Shown: piece after piece, positions 12,559-23,002 of the stretch
How positions within the stretch are numbered: the stretch's first letter is position 1
How the letters are laid out: each line of letters begins with the position of its first letter
Origin: Trifolium pratense
Lineage: Eukaryota; Streptophyta; Magnoliopsida; Fabales; Fabaceae
Length of the DNA stretch: 64,000 nucleotides
Assembly: GCF_020283565.1 (NCBI RefSeq)
Contig: NC_060061.1
Span: forward strand, 19,071,362 to 19,135,361
Direction of reading: 5' to 3'
Made by a program: the position numbers and the translations under genes
Notes under the pieces: model-generated
What the model was told of the DNA's origin: nothing
What the model saw: the letters and a program-made list of their open reading frames with translations, nothing else
The model's database searches: none

Positions 12559-12990
12559 AAGCTCACGAGGACCAGAGGGAGTATTTATTAGTGAAAAGGA
12601 AAGACTAAAAAAAATTAGAATTCAATCACGCTTCTCTCTCCCTCTTCATTGCCCTAACTCTCTCCCATAGCCACCAATTTTTTTTTCTTTCTTCCATAAA
12701 TCTTTCGACAATCAAGTTATATGTTAATTTCTCACTCAAATCCTCAATACAATAAGCAAAAAGCGCTTATATCTAAGATTATGGAAATTTGCAATAAATG
12801 ATGATGTGCCTGACATGGATACATCGTATGTGCAAGAGAAGAAACCTAGGCTCATTTTATAAGGGTATCAACATACGTATAATTTTTTAATTGTTTTTGT
12901 CTTGTTCCTATTTTGATGCATAGATTCATATATAATCTTTTTATTGTATTCATCTTATACTTTCTATACGTCAAAAAAAATTATTCTTTA
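12559..12990. other. Intergenic DNA
   Basis: AT-rich spacer between the SINE/Cassandra unit and the Helitron array. It includes CT runs around 12630-12665. No gene or repeat end is recognised. Confidence 0.3.
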
Positions 12991-13688
12991 CTAGCGGCCA
13001 GACAGGGCGCGTTCTGCGCATGTATGTGTCTATTATGTAAATTTATGTCAAAAAAAAAATTCATGCCTTTTGTTATGGAGAGTTTGTTAATAAAAGATTT
13101 TTGCTGCTAAAAAAAATGTCTTATGTTATGTTGAGTTTGTTAATAAAAGATTTTTGCTACTAAAAATATCAAGGGTATTGTTGGTACTAGCGGCCAGACA
13201 GAGCACGTTTTGCGCCTGTATGTGTCTTTTTAGTAAATTTATGTAAAGAAAAAAGGCATACCTTATGTTATGGTGAGTTTGTTAATAAAAGATTTTTGTT
13301 GCTATAAGAAAAAAAATGCCCTATGTTATTGTGAGTTTGTTAATAAAAGATTTTTGCTATTCAAAAATAAAATAAGGGTATTGTTGGTATTATGAAAATT
13401 CCACACCAAATTTTATTGTATCCTCTTTATATATAGACTAGCGGGGCAGACAGGCGCGTTCTGCACCTGCCCGTGTCTAACTTTTGTCAAAAAAAAAAGA
13501 CTTATGTTATAGTGATTGGTGAGTTTGTTAATAAAAAAATTTTGCTGTTGAAAAAAAAAGATGTGGCTTATGTTATGGTGGGTTTGTTAATAAAATATTT
13601 TTGTTGCTACTAAAAAAAATCAAGGGTATTGTTGGTATTATGAAAAGTCGACACCAAAACTTTTGTATCCTCTTTATATATATATATA
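12991..13688 (-). mobile_element. Tandem array of small Helitrons, left part
   Basis: Three head-to-tail copies in minus orientation. Their 3' termini appear on the plus strand as CTAG at 12991, 13187 and 13438. Each is followed by CGG...CAGACAG, a GC-rich imperfect hairpin (around GCGCGTTCTGCGC) and GTGTCT. Their 5' termini on the minus strand read TCTATATATAAAGAGGATAC (near 13436 and 13680), the classic Helitron start. The body of each copy holds two about 50-bp subrepeats (TTATGGTGAGTTTGTTAATA...). The first copy lacks its 5' end where the second abuts it. No Rep/helicase is encoded, so these are non-autonomous. Confidence 0.8.
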
Positions 13689-14086
13689 GAGTCAGGATCC
13701 GTTGACACCAACTAGTTTGACACCAAATGTTACACCTCTCAATAACGTTTTAACCGATATAAATTTTATAAAATCCACCGTTGGATTGAAAGTTTACATC
13801 ATATAGATCATTTGTGTAAAATTTCAAATAAATCCAAAATCATTTGATATGTTATTGAGATACATCAAAATTAATGGTTTTTGTATTTTTTTAAATGCCG
13901 TTAATCTTTATGTGTCTCAATAGCATATCAAATGATTTTGGATTTGTCTGAAATTTTACACAAATGATCTATATGATGTAAACTTTCAATCCAACGGTGG
14001 ATTTTATAAAATTTATATCGGTTAAAACGTTATTGAGAGGTGTAACATTTGGTGTCAAACTAGTTGGTGTCAACGGATCCTGACTC
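13689..14086. mobile_element. 398-bp near-perfect palindromic foldback MITE
   Basis: GAGTCAGGATCC at the left and GGATCCTGACTC at the right are exact inverse complements. The match continues with few mismatches almost to the centre near 13888, so the whole element is one long hairpin. It is flanked on both sides by TA runs, so the duplication cannot be read uniquely. A diverged relative of its inner sequence is found at about 33863-34647. It does not code for protein. A double-stranded transcript would be a natural small-RNA source (inference). Confidence 0.85.
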
Positions 14087-14096
14087 ATATATATAT

Positions 14097-15724
14097 GGGG
14101 GCTGCTAACTTAGACCTAGTTGGGTCTAAGTTAGCAAAGTGCACCTTTTCAGTTGGACCAAAATACCCATTCTTTTTAATTAATTAACCAAATTACCATC
14201 AATGGACGCGGATCCAGTGTGGCGCGCGTACCGCAGGACCATGGTTACAGGCCGTTGATTTCCATCAGACAGCCAAAATCTGATCTCATCAAGACTGTCT
14301 GATCAATCAGACAGCCCAGATCATCCGAATCCATCAGATTCCAGCGCGTGCACCACACTGGATTACACCCTAGAGAGAAGAATCTACTTTTTAAAAGCAG
14401 GACACGTGTCGCTGTCTGATTGGCTGGGCGTGATTTTTTTCCATTTAATACTTTGAACTCAATTATTTCGTTGTAAATTAATTTTTTATTTTATTTTTTT
14501 ATACCAAAATTCATAATTTTTTTTTTCTCTACAAATAGAGACTTGGTTCGTTTGATTTGGACACAGAAAAAAAAAACCCAATTTTTCACTACCTTAATCT
14601 CATTTTTCACTACCTTACATCAACTCACTGAAACCATTCTACCAGCTAAATGGTTTCAGAAGCAAATAACTAAGAATCAACTTACTGAAACCATTCTACC
14701 AGCAAAATGGTTTCAGAAGCAAACACAATTAATAAATTACTCACTGAAACCATTCTACCAGTAAAATAGTTTCAGAGTACAACTATGTGCAACCATTCTA
14801 CAAGCTAATGGTTTCAGAAGCAAATAACTAATAATCAACTTACTGAAACCATTCTACCAGCAAAATGGTTTCAGATTACAACTCTCTGAAACCATTGTAC
14901 CAGATAAATGGTTTCAGAAGCAAACACAATTAATAAATTACTCATTGAAACCATTCTACCAGTAAAATGGTTTCATAATACAACTATGTGCAACAATTCT
15001 ACCAGTAAAATGGTTTCAGAAGCAAACATTAGTTTTTAATTACCGTTTTATCTCATTTAATTAACTAAAAATAGTTTCAGCTCTCCAAAAATTTCATAAA
15101 ATATACCAAAAGTTCCGGAATATTATCTACTATTTTCCTGGTATAATGGTTTCAGTGAGTTGGTTGAGTGGTGCGTGTTAAATTACAACACACAAGTAAC
15201 GTATTTAGTAGACAAAAAATGAGATTAAGGTAGTGAAAAATTGCATTTTTTTTTCGGTGTCCAAATCAAACGAACCAAGTCTCTATTTGTAGAAAAAAAA
15301 AATTATGAATTTTGGTATAAAAAAAAAATAATAAAAAATTAATTTACAACGAAATAATTGAGTTCAAAGTATTAAATGAACAAAAATCACGTCCAGCCAA
15401 CCATTGTGTGACACGTGTCCTACTTTTAAAAAGCAAATTTTTCTCTCTCCAGGGTGTAATCTAGTGTGGCGCACGCGCTGGAATCTGATGGATCAGGATG
15501 ATCTGGGCTGTCTGATTGATCAGACAGTCTTGATGAGATCAGATCTTGGCTGTCTGATGGAAATCAACGGTCTGTAACCATGGTCCTTCGGTACGCGCGC
15601 GACACTGGATCCGTGTCTATTAATGGGTATTTTGGTTAATTAATTAAAAAGAATGGGTATTTTGGTTCAATTGAAAAGGTGCACCTTGCTAACTTAGACC
15701 TAACTAGGGTCTAAGTTAGAAAAC

Positions 15725-15727
<3 letters not shown>
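14097..15727. mobile_element. 1.6-kb long-TIR element (MULE-like) with central minisatellite
   Basis: Left arm about 14097-14620 and right arm about 15220-15727 are inverted copies of each other of roughly 500 bp. The tips GGGG..CTAACTTAGACC each form a small hairpin of their own (CTAACTTAGACC facing GGTCTAAGTTAG). The arms share GGATCC AGTGTGGCGCGCG-type GC islands, several TCTGAT/ATCAGA motifs, and TTTGATTTGGACAC. The centre (about 14620-15150) is a minisatellite whose units each hold CTGAAACCATT...AATGGTTTCAG. Both outer flanks are TA runs, so the target duplication is ambiguous. There is no transposase. The one ORF (14543-14764) is the minisatellite read in frame. Confidence 0.75.
14620..15150. 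repeat. Minisatellite of hairpin units (GAAACCATT...AATGGTTTC)
   Basis: About eight units of roughly 45-60 bp. Each has GAAACCATTCTACCAG followed by an AATGGTTTCAGA stem partner, separated by AAGCAAACAC/AATAACTAA spacers. Adjacent units can pair locally or across units. The reading frame stays open by chance over several units. Confidence 0.8.
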
Positions 15728-15760
<33 letters not shown>

Positions 15761-18050
15761 ACTTTTAATTTTAACCTTTTTTTAAAAAAAATAAAATTTA
15801 CCAAACAATTTAAATTTTTGTCTTGAAACTAACTTTATGATTAAAATAGCTTCTCCTCACCTAAAAAAAAACATGTCTTATGTTATGGTGAGTTTGTTAA
15901 TAAAAAAATTTTACTGCTAAAAAAAATATACCTTATGTTATGATGAGTTTGTTAATAAGAGATTTTTGTTGTTCAAAAAAAAAAAATCAAGGGTATTGTT
16001 GGTATTATGAAAAGTTCCCACCAAAAATATTTGTATCCTCTTTATATATAGGAATAGATATAGATTATGAAAAGTCCACACCAAATTTTTTTTGTATCCT
16101 CTTTCTATATACTAGCGGGCCAGGCAGGCGCGTTCCGCACATGCCTGTGTCTAACTTATGTCAAAAAAAAAAATATGTCTTATGTTATGGTCAGTTGGTT
16201 AATAAAAGATTTTTGCTGCTAAAAAAATGATGTGTCTTATGTTATGGTGAGTTTGTTAATAAAAGATTTTTGTTGCTACTAAAAAAAAGGGTATTGTTGG
16301 TATTATCAAAAGTCAACATCAAAACTCATGTATCCTCTTTATATATAGTATAGATATAGATGTAAATTTATGTTAAAAAAAAATGCATGTCTTATATTAT
16401 GGTGAGTTTGCTAATAAAAGATTTTTGCCGCTAAAAAAATGTCTTATGTTATGTTGAGTTTGTTAATAAATATTTTTTACTACTAAAAAAAATCAAGGGT
16501 AACGTTGGTACTAGCGGCCAGACAGAGCACGTTTTGCGCCTGTCTGTGTCTATTTAGTAAATTTATGTAAAGAAAAAAAGGCATGTCTTATGTTACGGTG
16601 AGTTTGTTAATAAAATATTTTTTTGCTATAAAGAAAAAAACATGCCCTGTGTTATGGTGAGTTTGTTAATAAAAGATTTTTGTTATTCAAAAATAAAATA
16701 AAATAAGGGTATTGTTGGTTTTATGAAAATATTCTCTTTATATATATATAGACTAGCGGGCCAGACAGGCGCGTTCTACGCCTGCCTTTATCTAAATTAT
16801 GTAAAAAAATAAAGACATGCCTTATGTTATGGTGATTGGTGAGTTTGTTAATAAAAAGATTTTACTGTTAAAAAAAAAGTGTCTTATGTTATGGTGAATT
16901 TGTTAATAAAAGATTTTTTGTTGCTACTAAAAAAAAATCAAGGGTATTGTTGGTATTATGAAAATTCGACACCAAAACTTTTGTATCCTCTTTATATATA
17001 GGTATATCCTCTTTAAAAATCAAGGATATTGTTGGTATATATGTATATAAAAAAAACAACTTTTAACCTTTTTTTAAAAAAATAAATAAAATTTACCAAA
17101 CAACTTAATTTTTTTTTCTTAAAACTAACTTTATGATTAAAATAGCTTCTATACCTAAAAAAAGCAGGTACAAACGGTACCTCAATATCACAATTTTGCT
17201 TTTTTCCTCCCCGGTTGAACCCACAATCCGTACTACAGATTAAATTATATACTAATTTGCTTAATTGCTTATCCATCTTAACTTCCATTATTTATAGATT
17301 AATTATACTTACTAGCGTAAAAAAAAATATGTCTTATATTATAATGAGTTTGTTAATAAAATATTTTTGCTGCTAAAAAAAAAATAATGTTATGGTGAGG
17401 TTGTAAATAAAAGATTTTTGCTGCAAAAAAAAAAAAAATTTATGTTATGGTAAGTTTTTTAATAAAAGATTTTTGTTGTTCAAAAAAAAAAATAATCAAG
17501 GGTATTGTTGGTATTATGAAAAGTTCACACCAAAAATATTTGTATCATCTTTATATATAGGTATAGATATAGATTACGAAAAGTCCACACCAAAATTTTT
17601 TTGTATCCTCTTTCTATATACTAGCGGGTCAGGCAGGCGCGTTCCGCACCTGGCTGTGTCTAATTTATGTCTAAAAAAAATATGTCTTATATTATGGTAA
17701 GTTTGTTAATAACTTTTTTTTTGTTGTTACTAAAAAATAAATCAAGGGTATTGTTGGTATTATGAAAAGTCCACACCAAAATTCATGTATTCTCTTTATA
17801 TATACTAGCGGGTCAGGCAGGTGCGACACCTGCCTGCCCGTGTCTAACTTATGTCCAAAAAAAAGATATGTCTTATGTTATGGTGAATTTGTTAATAAAA
17901 GATTTTTTATGCCAAAAAGAAAGATGTGTCTTATGTTATGGTGAGTTTATTAATAAAAGATTATTGTTGCTACTAAAGAAAATCAATGGTATTGTTGGTA
18001 TTATGTAAAGTCCACACCAAATTTTTTTTGTATCATCTTTATATAGGTAT
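15728..18050 (-). mobile_element. Tandem array of small Helitrons, right part
   Basis: Continuation of the array beyond the two inserted hairpin elements. CTAG 3' termini (minus orientation) lie at 16112, 16511, 16753, 17312 (hairpin deleted), 17621 and 17805. Matching 5' termini, CTATACTATATATAAAGAGG and variants, lie near 16056, 16345, 17000, 17565 and 18040. Most copies carry two about 50-bp subrepeats, TTATGGTGAGTTTGTTAATA plus AAGATTTTTGCTGCTA. The stretch 15745-15870 recurs at 17045-17160, so part of the array was also duplicated as a block. ORFs here are readings through the repeats and not genes. Confidence 0.8.
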
Positions 18051-18976
18051 AGATATATTTTTTCTATAATTTTTTTTTAAAAATTTTAATGAAGGATACA
18101 AAATTTGGAATATGATTAAAACTAATATGAACAAATTAATAAATTTGGTATCAATCAATTTTGTTATATTAGAAGTAGATTGTTTTTTTGGGTTATGTCA
18201 AGTCAACACATTCAGATTGAGTGCATTAAAAAAACAGTGAGATCTGCACCGTTTGATTTAGATCGAACAATTTAAATTTTAAAGTAATAATTTTAATTGT
18301 TTTTAAAAAATAAAAAGTATCAATATATGTGCCATCTAAATTTAATCAGACAACTACTAACTATTAATTACAGCCCTGACTGCACAGTTAATAACTGCAT
18401 TGGATCCAATTTACAATTTAACAAGTGACTACTTAGTACTTACTACTTAAACGCAAAAATAAATAAAAAATACAAAAATTTGAATATAAAAATATTTTTA
18501 ATCTTTCAAAAGATGAAGTTTCGGTATAAATATTTCTTTAAAAAAAATTATATTTAAAAAATCCAATATGAATATTCAAAAAAACAAAATTAATAAAAAA
18601 GTTCTGAGTATTCTTACCAGAACTATAATTTATAACTGGGCTATAGTTTATAATTGGGGGTGTATATAGTAAAATTATCACTGCATATGCTTGGATCATG
18701 TTTCATATTGAGCTGAGCTGGGTGTGCTTTTGTATCAAAACAAAGATGGTTTTCTCTTCGGCCTAAGGGTTCTTTTCCCCCCTTTGGATTTTATTTTTTT
18801 TGTCTTTTAATAAAAATTTTGGTTTCTGTTAACCGAATTTTTCCTGAATTTGAACTAGAAAAAACTTCGGTTTCTGCGAACCGAAATTTTTATCAAGGGC
18901 AAAATTAAAATATTTGAGGTATAAAAGATACATGAGGGACCTAAAGAGAAAACATACAAAATTAATAGGTAAACCA
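18051..18976. other. Intergenic DNA with a second CGGTTT/AACCG repeat copy
   Basis: AT-rich, with no gene. Between about 18800 and 18960 is the second copy of the dispersed repeat seen at 275-405: CTTCGGTTTCTGCGAACCG, then CAAGGGCAAAATTAAAAT and GGACCTAAAGAGAAAAC. Confidence 0.4.
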
Positions 18977-18985
18977 AAAAATAAA

Positions 18986-19393
18986 GGCTTAATTAGTCTA
19001 TTGGTCCCTTAAAGACATTTTAGGTTTCACAATGGTCCCTTAAAGAAAAAAAGGTTCGGATTGGTCCCTTAAAGAAAAAAAGACTCGGATTGGTCCCTTA
19101 AAGACATATATGTTTGTCATATTGGTCATTTTCGTTAAATTTTAACTCCAAATATAACAAAAAATTCCAATTGTTAAAATTTTAAAAATTAATAAGGTTG
19201 TTGGTGGACCACTTAGACTTAACGACATCCACAATTCAGTCAACTAAAACTAACGTTTTTTGTGAAAAATTGACGAAAAGGACCAATGTGAGAAACATAT
19301 GTGTCTTTAAGGGACCAATCCGAACCTTTTTTTCTTTAAGGGACCATTATGAAATCTAAAATGTCTTTAAGGGACCAATAGACTAATTAAGCC
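18986..19393. mobile_element. Foldback TIR element with perfect 9-bp TSD
   Basis: The ends GGCTTAATTAGTCTATTGG and CCAATAGACTAATTAAGCC are exact inverse complements. The match runs on through GTCCCTTAAAGACATTTTAG. The flanks 18977-18985 and 19394-19402 are both AAAAATAAA, a 9-bp duplication typical of MULEs. The arms hold tandem TTGGTCCCTTAAAGA units (about four left, three right). It is 408 bp and non-coding, and resembles in design the foldback at 7881-8218. Confidence 0.85.
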
Positions 19394-19402
19394 AAAAATA
19401 AA

Positions 19403-19879
19403 TTAACAGAATTTCTTTTCGCACCTCCCTATCTTCTAACACTTTTACATGTCCAGGTAAAAGTGTTTTTACCTGATAAATATTCACTACTTAGAATATG
19501 AACCATAACTCCATAGTTTACATTCTAGCATGTAAACCAAGTAATACACAAATACTTCTGATTTGTGGTATAAAACTTTAATGGTCCGTTTGGTGCAATG
19601 GATAAGAGACAGGATAGGATAACTGTATCATATCATGTCTCAATCCAGTGTTTGGTGCCACAATAGGATATGATAAGTTAATCCTGAAGCTTATCCTATC
19701 CTGTTTCTCTAGTTAAAATCCTTATCCTGAATTTGAGCTGGGTTACCAGCAGGATAGGATAAGATTTTTTTTTTTTGATTTATTCTATAAAATATATTTT
19801 AAAATAAAAAACTAAAAATTAATAAAATATAAATAATAAAATAATTTGATAGTAAATTAATAATAAAATAATTAATTTT

Positions 19880-19914
<35 letters not shown>

Positions 19915-20947
19915 GTGTGTGATTTTCTCATAAGGGTAATTTTGCAATTTATATAATCTAAAAAATAAAAATTCTCCTAAAATTAATATTTTAAAGTAAA
20001 ATAATTATTAAAAAATTGCAAAATAGGAATATTAATTTAAATTGAATAACAACTTAAATATAATTCTTTTGCAATTGTAGTTTTATTATTTACATATGAG
20101 ATATATCATATATTTATTTAGTTTATCTAACATGTATACTTGAGTTATTTAATTGATCATGATTCATATAAAAAACTTAATTTGTTTATTTTCTCATGAT
20201 TTGTATTTAAAATTTAAAGATATTTGATTACTTATTTATATTTTTATTTATAAAATTCAAAGTATTACAATATAATTTTAAAAAAATAACAATTGTTTTA
20301 CAAGGGTAATTTTGCCATTTAAATATGTTATGTATCTTATCATATTGGTATGAACAAGTATGTATTAAAAATATGATATAACAGTTATCATGTTTGTTAT
20401 TCTGTGTGCACAAAACACAGAATAAGATAACTGAGGATAACTGTTATCCTGCTGATATCCTATTCTATCACTAACCTATTGTATATCTTATCATGTCACT
20501 ATCCTATCATGCGCACCAAACGGGCCACGATGATGTGAGGATAATGTCCTCTATTTTTTTCTCAGTATAACACCAAGAGACCAATCAAGTTAGACTCAAT
20601 ATTGGTGAAATATGTTCAAGATATATGTTCAAGAAATATGTTCAATATTGGTGAAATATTTTAGGTATTAATCTTCTGATTCTTATTAATCTAAAATTCA
20701 ACTGCAAAGAAATAAAACTCGATCAAGAATATTAATTATTTTAATTTTTAATATATTTACTCATATAATTTTATAAAAATTTATTATTTAAAATTCTTAA
20801 AAATACAGTATCTTTTTTTGACGGAAAAAAAAATTACAGTCTCTTAAAAAAAAAAAAAAAAACTGGACACTACAGTATAAAACACATCGTTTAAAGTAGC
20901 GGCCGATAAATCTGAACATCAAAACCTTGACTGCAAATCCATCCAAA
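19403..20947. other. Intergenic DNA with a GGTCCGTTTGGTGC-type MITE (about 19583-20527)
   Basis: GGTCCGTTTGGTGC near 19583 and its partner GCACCAAACGGGCC near 20512-20527 are inverted. Next to each there are related GATAGGATAA / TTATCCTATC motifs, so the interval looks like a roughly 945-bp TIR element. It carries a (TA)n tract at 19885-19911. No clear target duplication was found. From 20560 to 20650 ATATTGGTGAAATATGTTC is repeated. No gene is seen before TIM9. Confidence 0.5.
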
Positions 20948-23002
20948 ATGGACAAAAGCATGATTGCTGGTATGGAATCTCTTTCGGAAGAAGATAAAAG
21001 AATGGCCACAATGATCGAACAGCTCCAGATCCGTGACAGGTTTTTTTAATAATCTAACAAAACCTTCAAAGTTTTTACATTTATTTGTTTCCACCTTGCA
21101 AATTTTAGGGTTTACTTTTATTTATTCTTGTGTTGGATCGAATTAGCATTATGTGTTGAATTTGGGGCTTCATGGTAATTTATAAGTTATTGGCAGCACA
21201 AGTGTTGAAAATTTTGTGTTTGTTGGTTCTCTGAAGCCATAGTGATGTTCTCCTTAAAACCAGTGTGACTTTTCAATGTTTCTTCTGGACGTTTTGGGAA
21301 CTACATTTTCAAATAATTTGTTGTTGTATTTAATCACTTCGCTGTCATGATTTTTGGAGGATTGGGTAGTTCTTAGGGCTCCTTTGGCCCAACTTTTTTT
21401 TAGAGCTTAGGCAAACAGTTTATGCAATTTTTATATATTATTATAAGTTTATGATAAAATAGCTTATAAAATTACAATTTTCACTAGTGTGAACTTATAA
21501 AATAGCATAAAACCTAATTTCTATTGCATAAGCTGTTTTCATAAGCTCTAAAAAAAAGCTGGGCCAAACGAGCCCTTAGTTTCGTACTCTGTCTTTTGGT
21601 ACCTCTGGGCTCTGTCTAATGGACATTTGTTACTCCTTGCAATATTTCAACTGGTTATAGTCTCGCAATGCTGCTGAAATTATTAATTATTTTTTCCACT
21701 AATATACCCTTATTAATTGCATTTCAACCTACTTAAGTATACTCTGCTAACTACAATTAATAAATTTGTTAGTTCCTCTACTTTGCTTTAGCCTTGGTGT
21801 TTCCAATCCCAGTTGTTTTTGTTTGATTATTTGCTGAGTTGCATAGGCTGCCCACCCAAGTTTGTGCCTCTACTTTGCTTTAGTCTCGGTGTTTGCTCAT
21901 AGTTGAATTGGAGGCCTAGTGTACTGTACTGGTGGCTACTTTGTAATAGGATTTGGTTTTGAGTAGTGAATTTAGCACACCTTGTGCTTAATTCTCTCTA
22001 ATAAATTTTGCTTTTACAAAAAAAAAAATTATTAAAAACTGCGTGCAACTAAAATAAAACACGGAGGGACTGTGAGTTAAGCTCATGAGCTGAGTCTAGT
22101 CCATAGACTAATGCATTAGATGGGAGAGCCTCATGACTTAATTACTGCATTGATTTTTTTTTATCTATTTAATGTGGAATTCATAACGTTGCCACCTCTT
22201 TAAGAGCCAATGTTAACTTTCACCCGATGTTATCCCTTCCTCCTTTGGTGGATTCATTCATCTATTGGTATTTGGTGGTGTATCTTAATTCAGTCTATAG
22301 GTTTTATGTGTCCTAACTCAATGAAAACACCAATTGTTATGATTTAAGCTTGTGGAGAGTCCAACCAAAAGATTAGTTCATTGGGTGGAAGAGCCTCGTG
22401 GCTTAAGTATATCACATTGAATTGTCTTATCAATTCAATGTGGTTCTCATAACAGATTAGTAGTGTGTTTGGATTTCAGTTCAACAATAAGTTCTAATAA
22501 GATCCATCTATCAGTTTTCATTTTGCTTTTTATTTATCTTTTTGTAAAAGAATTATTGAACATACAAATACCTCTATGATTCAGATGGTGTCATTTTGGC
22601 TGTTTATTTTTTGATGAAATGTAAATGATTGAACATATCAGCCAATTTCTTTAATATTCTACATATGACTTGATTTGTGTGATTGATTATTGCTTCATTA
22701 CATGAAGGGGCTCTTATATTTTTGGCGTTATCTAATCATATTGATTGCCTAATTAGTTTTCATATTGCAAGACAGGGTTACCTGATTAATGATTATGATT
22801 TAAATTGTATTGCAGCCTGAGAATGTATAATAACTTGGTGGAGAGATGCTTTCATGATTGCGTTGATACGTTTAAGCATAAATCCCTGCAAAAGCAAGAG
22901 GAGACTTGTGTTCGAAGATGTGCAGAGAAATTTTTGAAGCATTCTATGCGTGTTGGCATGAGGTTTGCTGAACTCAACCAAGGAGCTGCAACTCAAGACT
23001 GA
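20948..23002 (+). CDS. Mitochondrial import chaperone TIM9
   Basis: Small Tim protein of the intermembrane space. With Tim10 it forms the hexamer that escorts hydrophobic precursors to the TIM22 carrier translocase. There are two exons, 20948-21039 and 22816-23002, joined through a 1,776-bp GT-AG intron within a Ser codon, giving 92 residues. The twin CX3C motif is present as CFHDC and CVRRC. The C-terminal [17 protein letters not shown] matches the plant TIM9 pattern. The N-terminus [17 protein letters not shown] is also TIM9-like, and no targeting presequence is expected. Length and motifs are normal. The open frame on the opposite strand of exon 2 is a shadow. Confidence 0.95.
21376..21575. 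mobile_element. PIF/Harbinger-like MITE in the TIM9 intron
   Basis: GGGCTCCTTTGGCCCA at the left and TGGGCCAAACGAGCCC at the right are inverted, with AGAGCTTA/TAAGCTCT inside. A TTA lies on each side (21373-21375 and 21576-21578). It is about 200 bp and non-coding, and part of the reason the TIM9 intron is long. Confidence 0.7.

Larger units (their letters stand above)
11640..12575 (-). mobile_element. tRNA-derived SINE split by a Cassandra element
   Basis: On the minus strand the head GAGCTTAGTTCAGTTGGTAGAG (box A in its second half) starts near 12575. It is cut by the Cassandra insertion at the 5-bp duplication GAACT, then resumes at 11705 with GACATCG... and a box-B-like GGGTTTCCGG near 11660. 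With the insertion removed, the two halves join into one tRNA-like head. The exact outer SINE limits are not certain. Confidence 0.6.

Noticed and set aside
14543..14764. ORF with repeated ETILPAKWFQKQ
   Set aside because: It is the hairpin minisatellite translated; the frame stays open only because the unit length happens to allow it.
12913..17944. Several ORFs in the Helitron and minisatellite zone
   Set aside because: They are repeat units that happen to stay open (the same phrases recur in several frames), with no domains.
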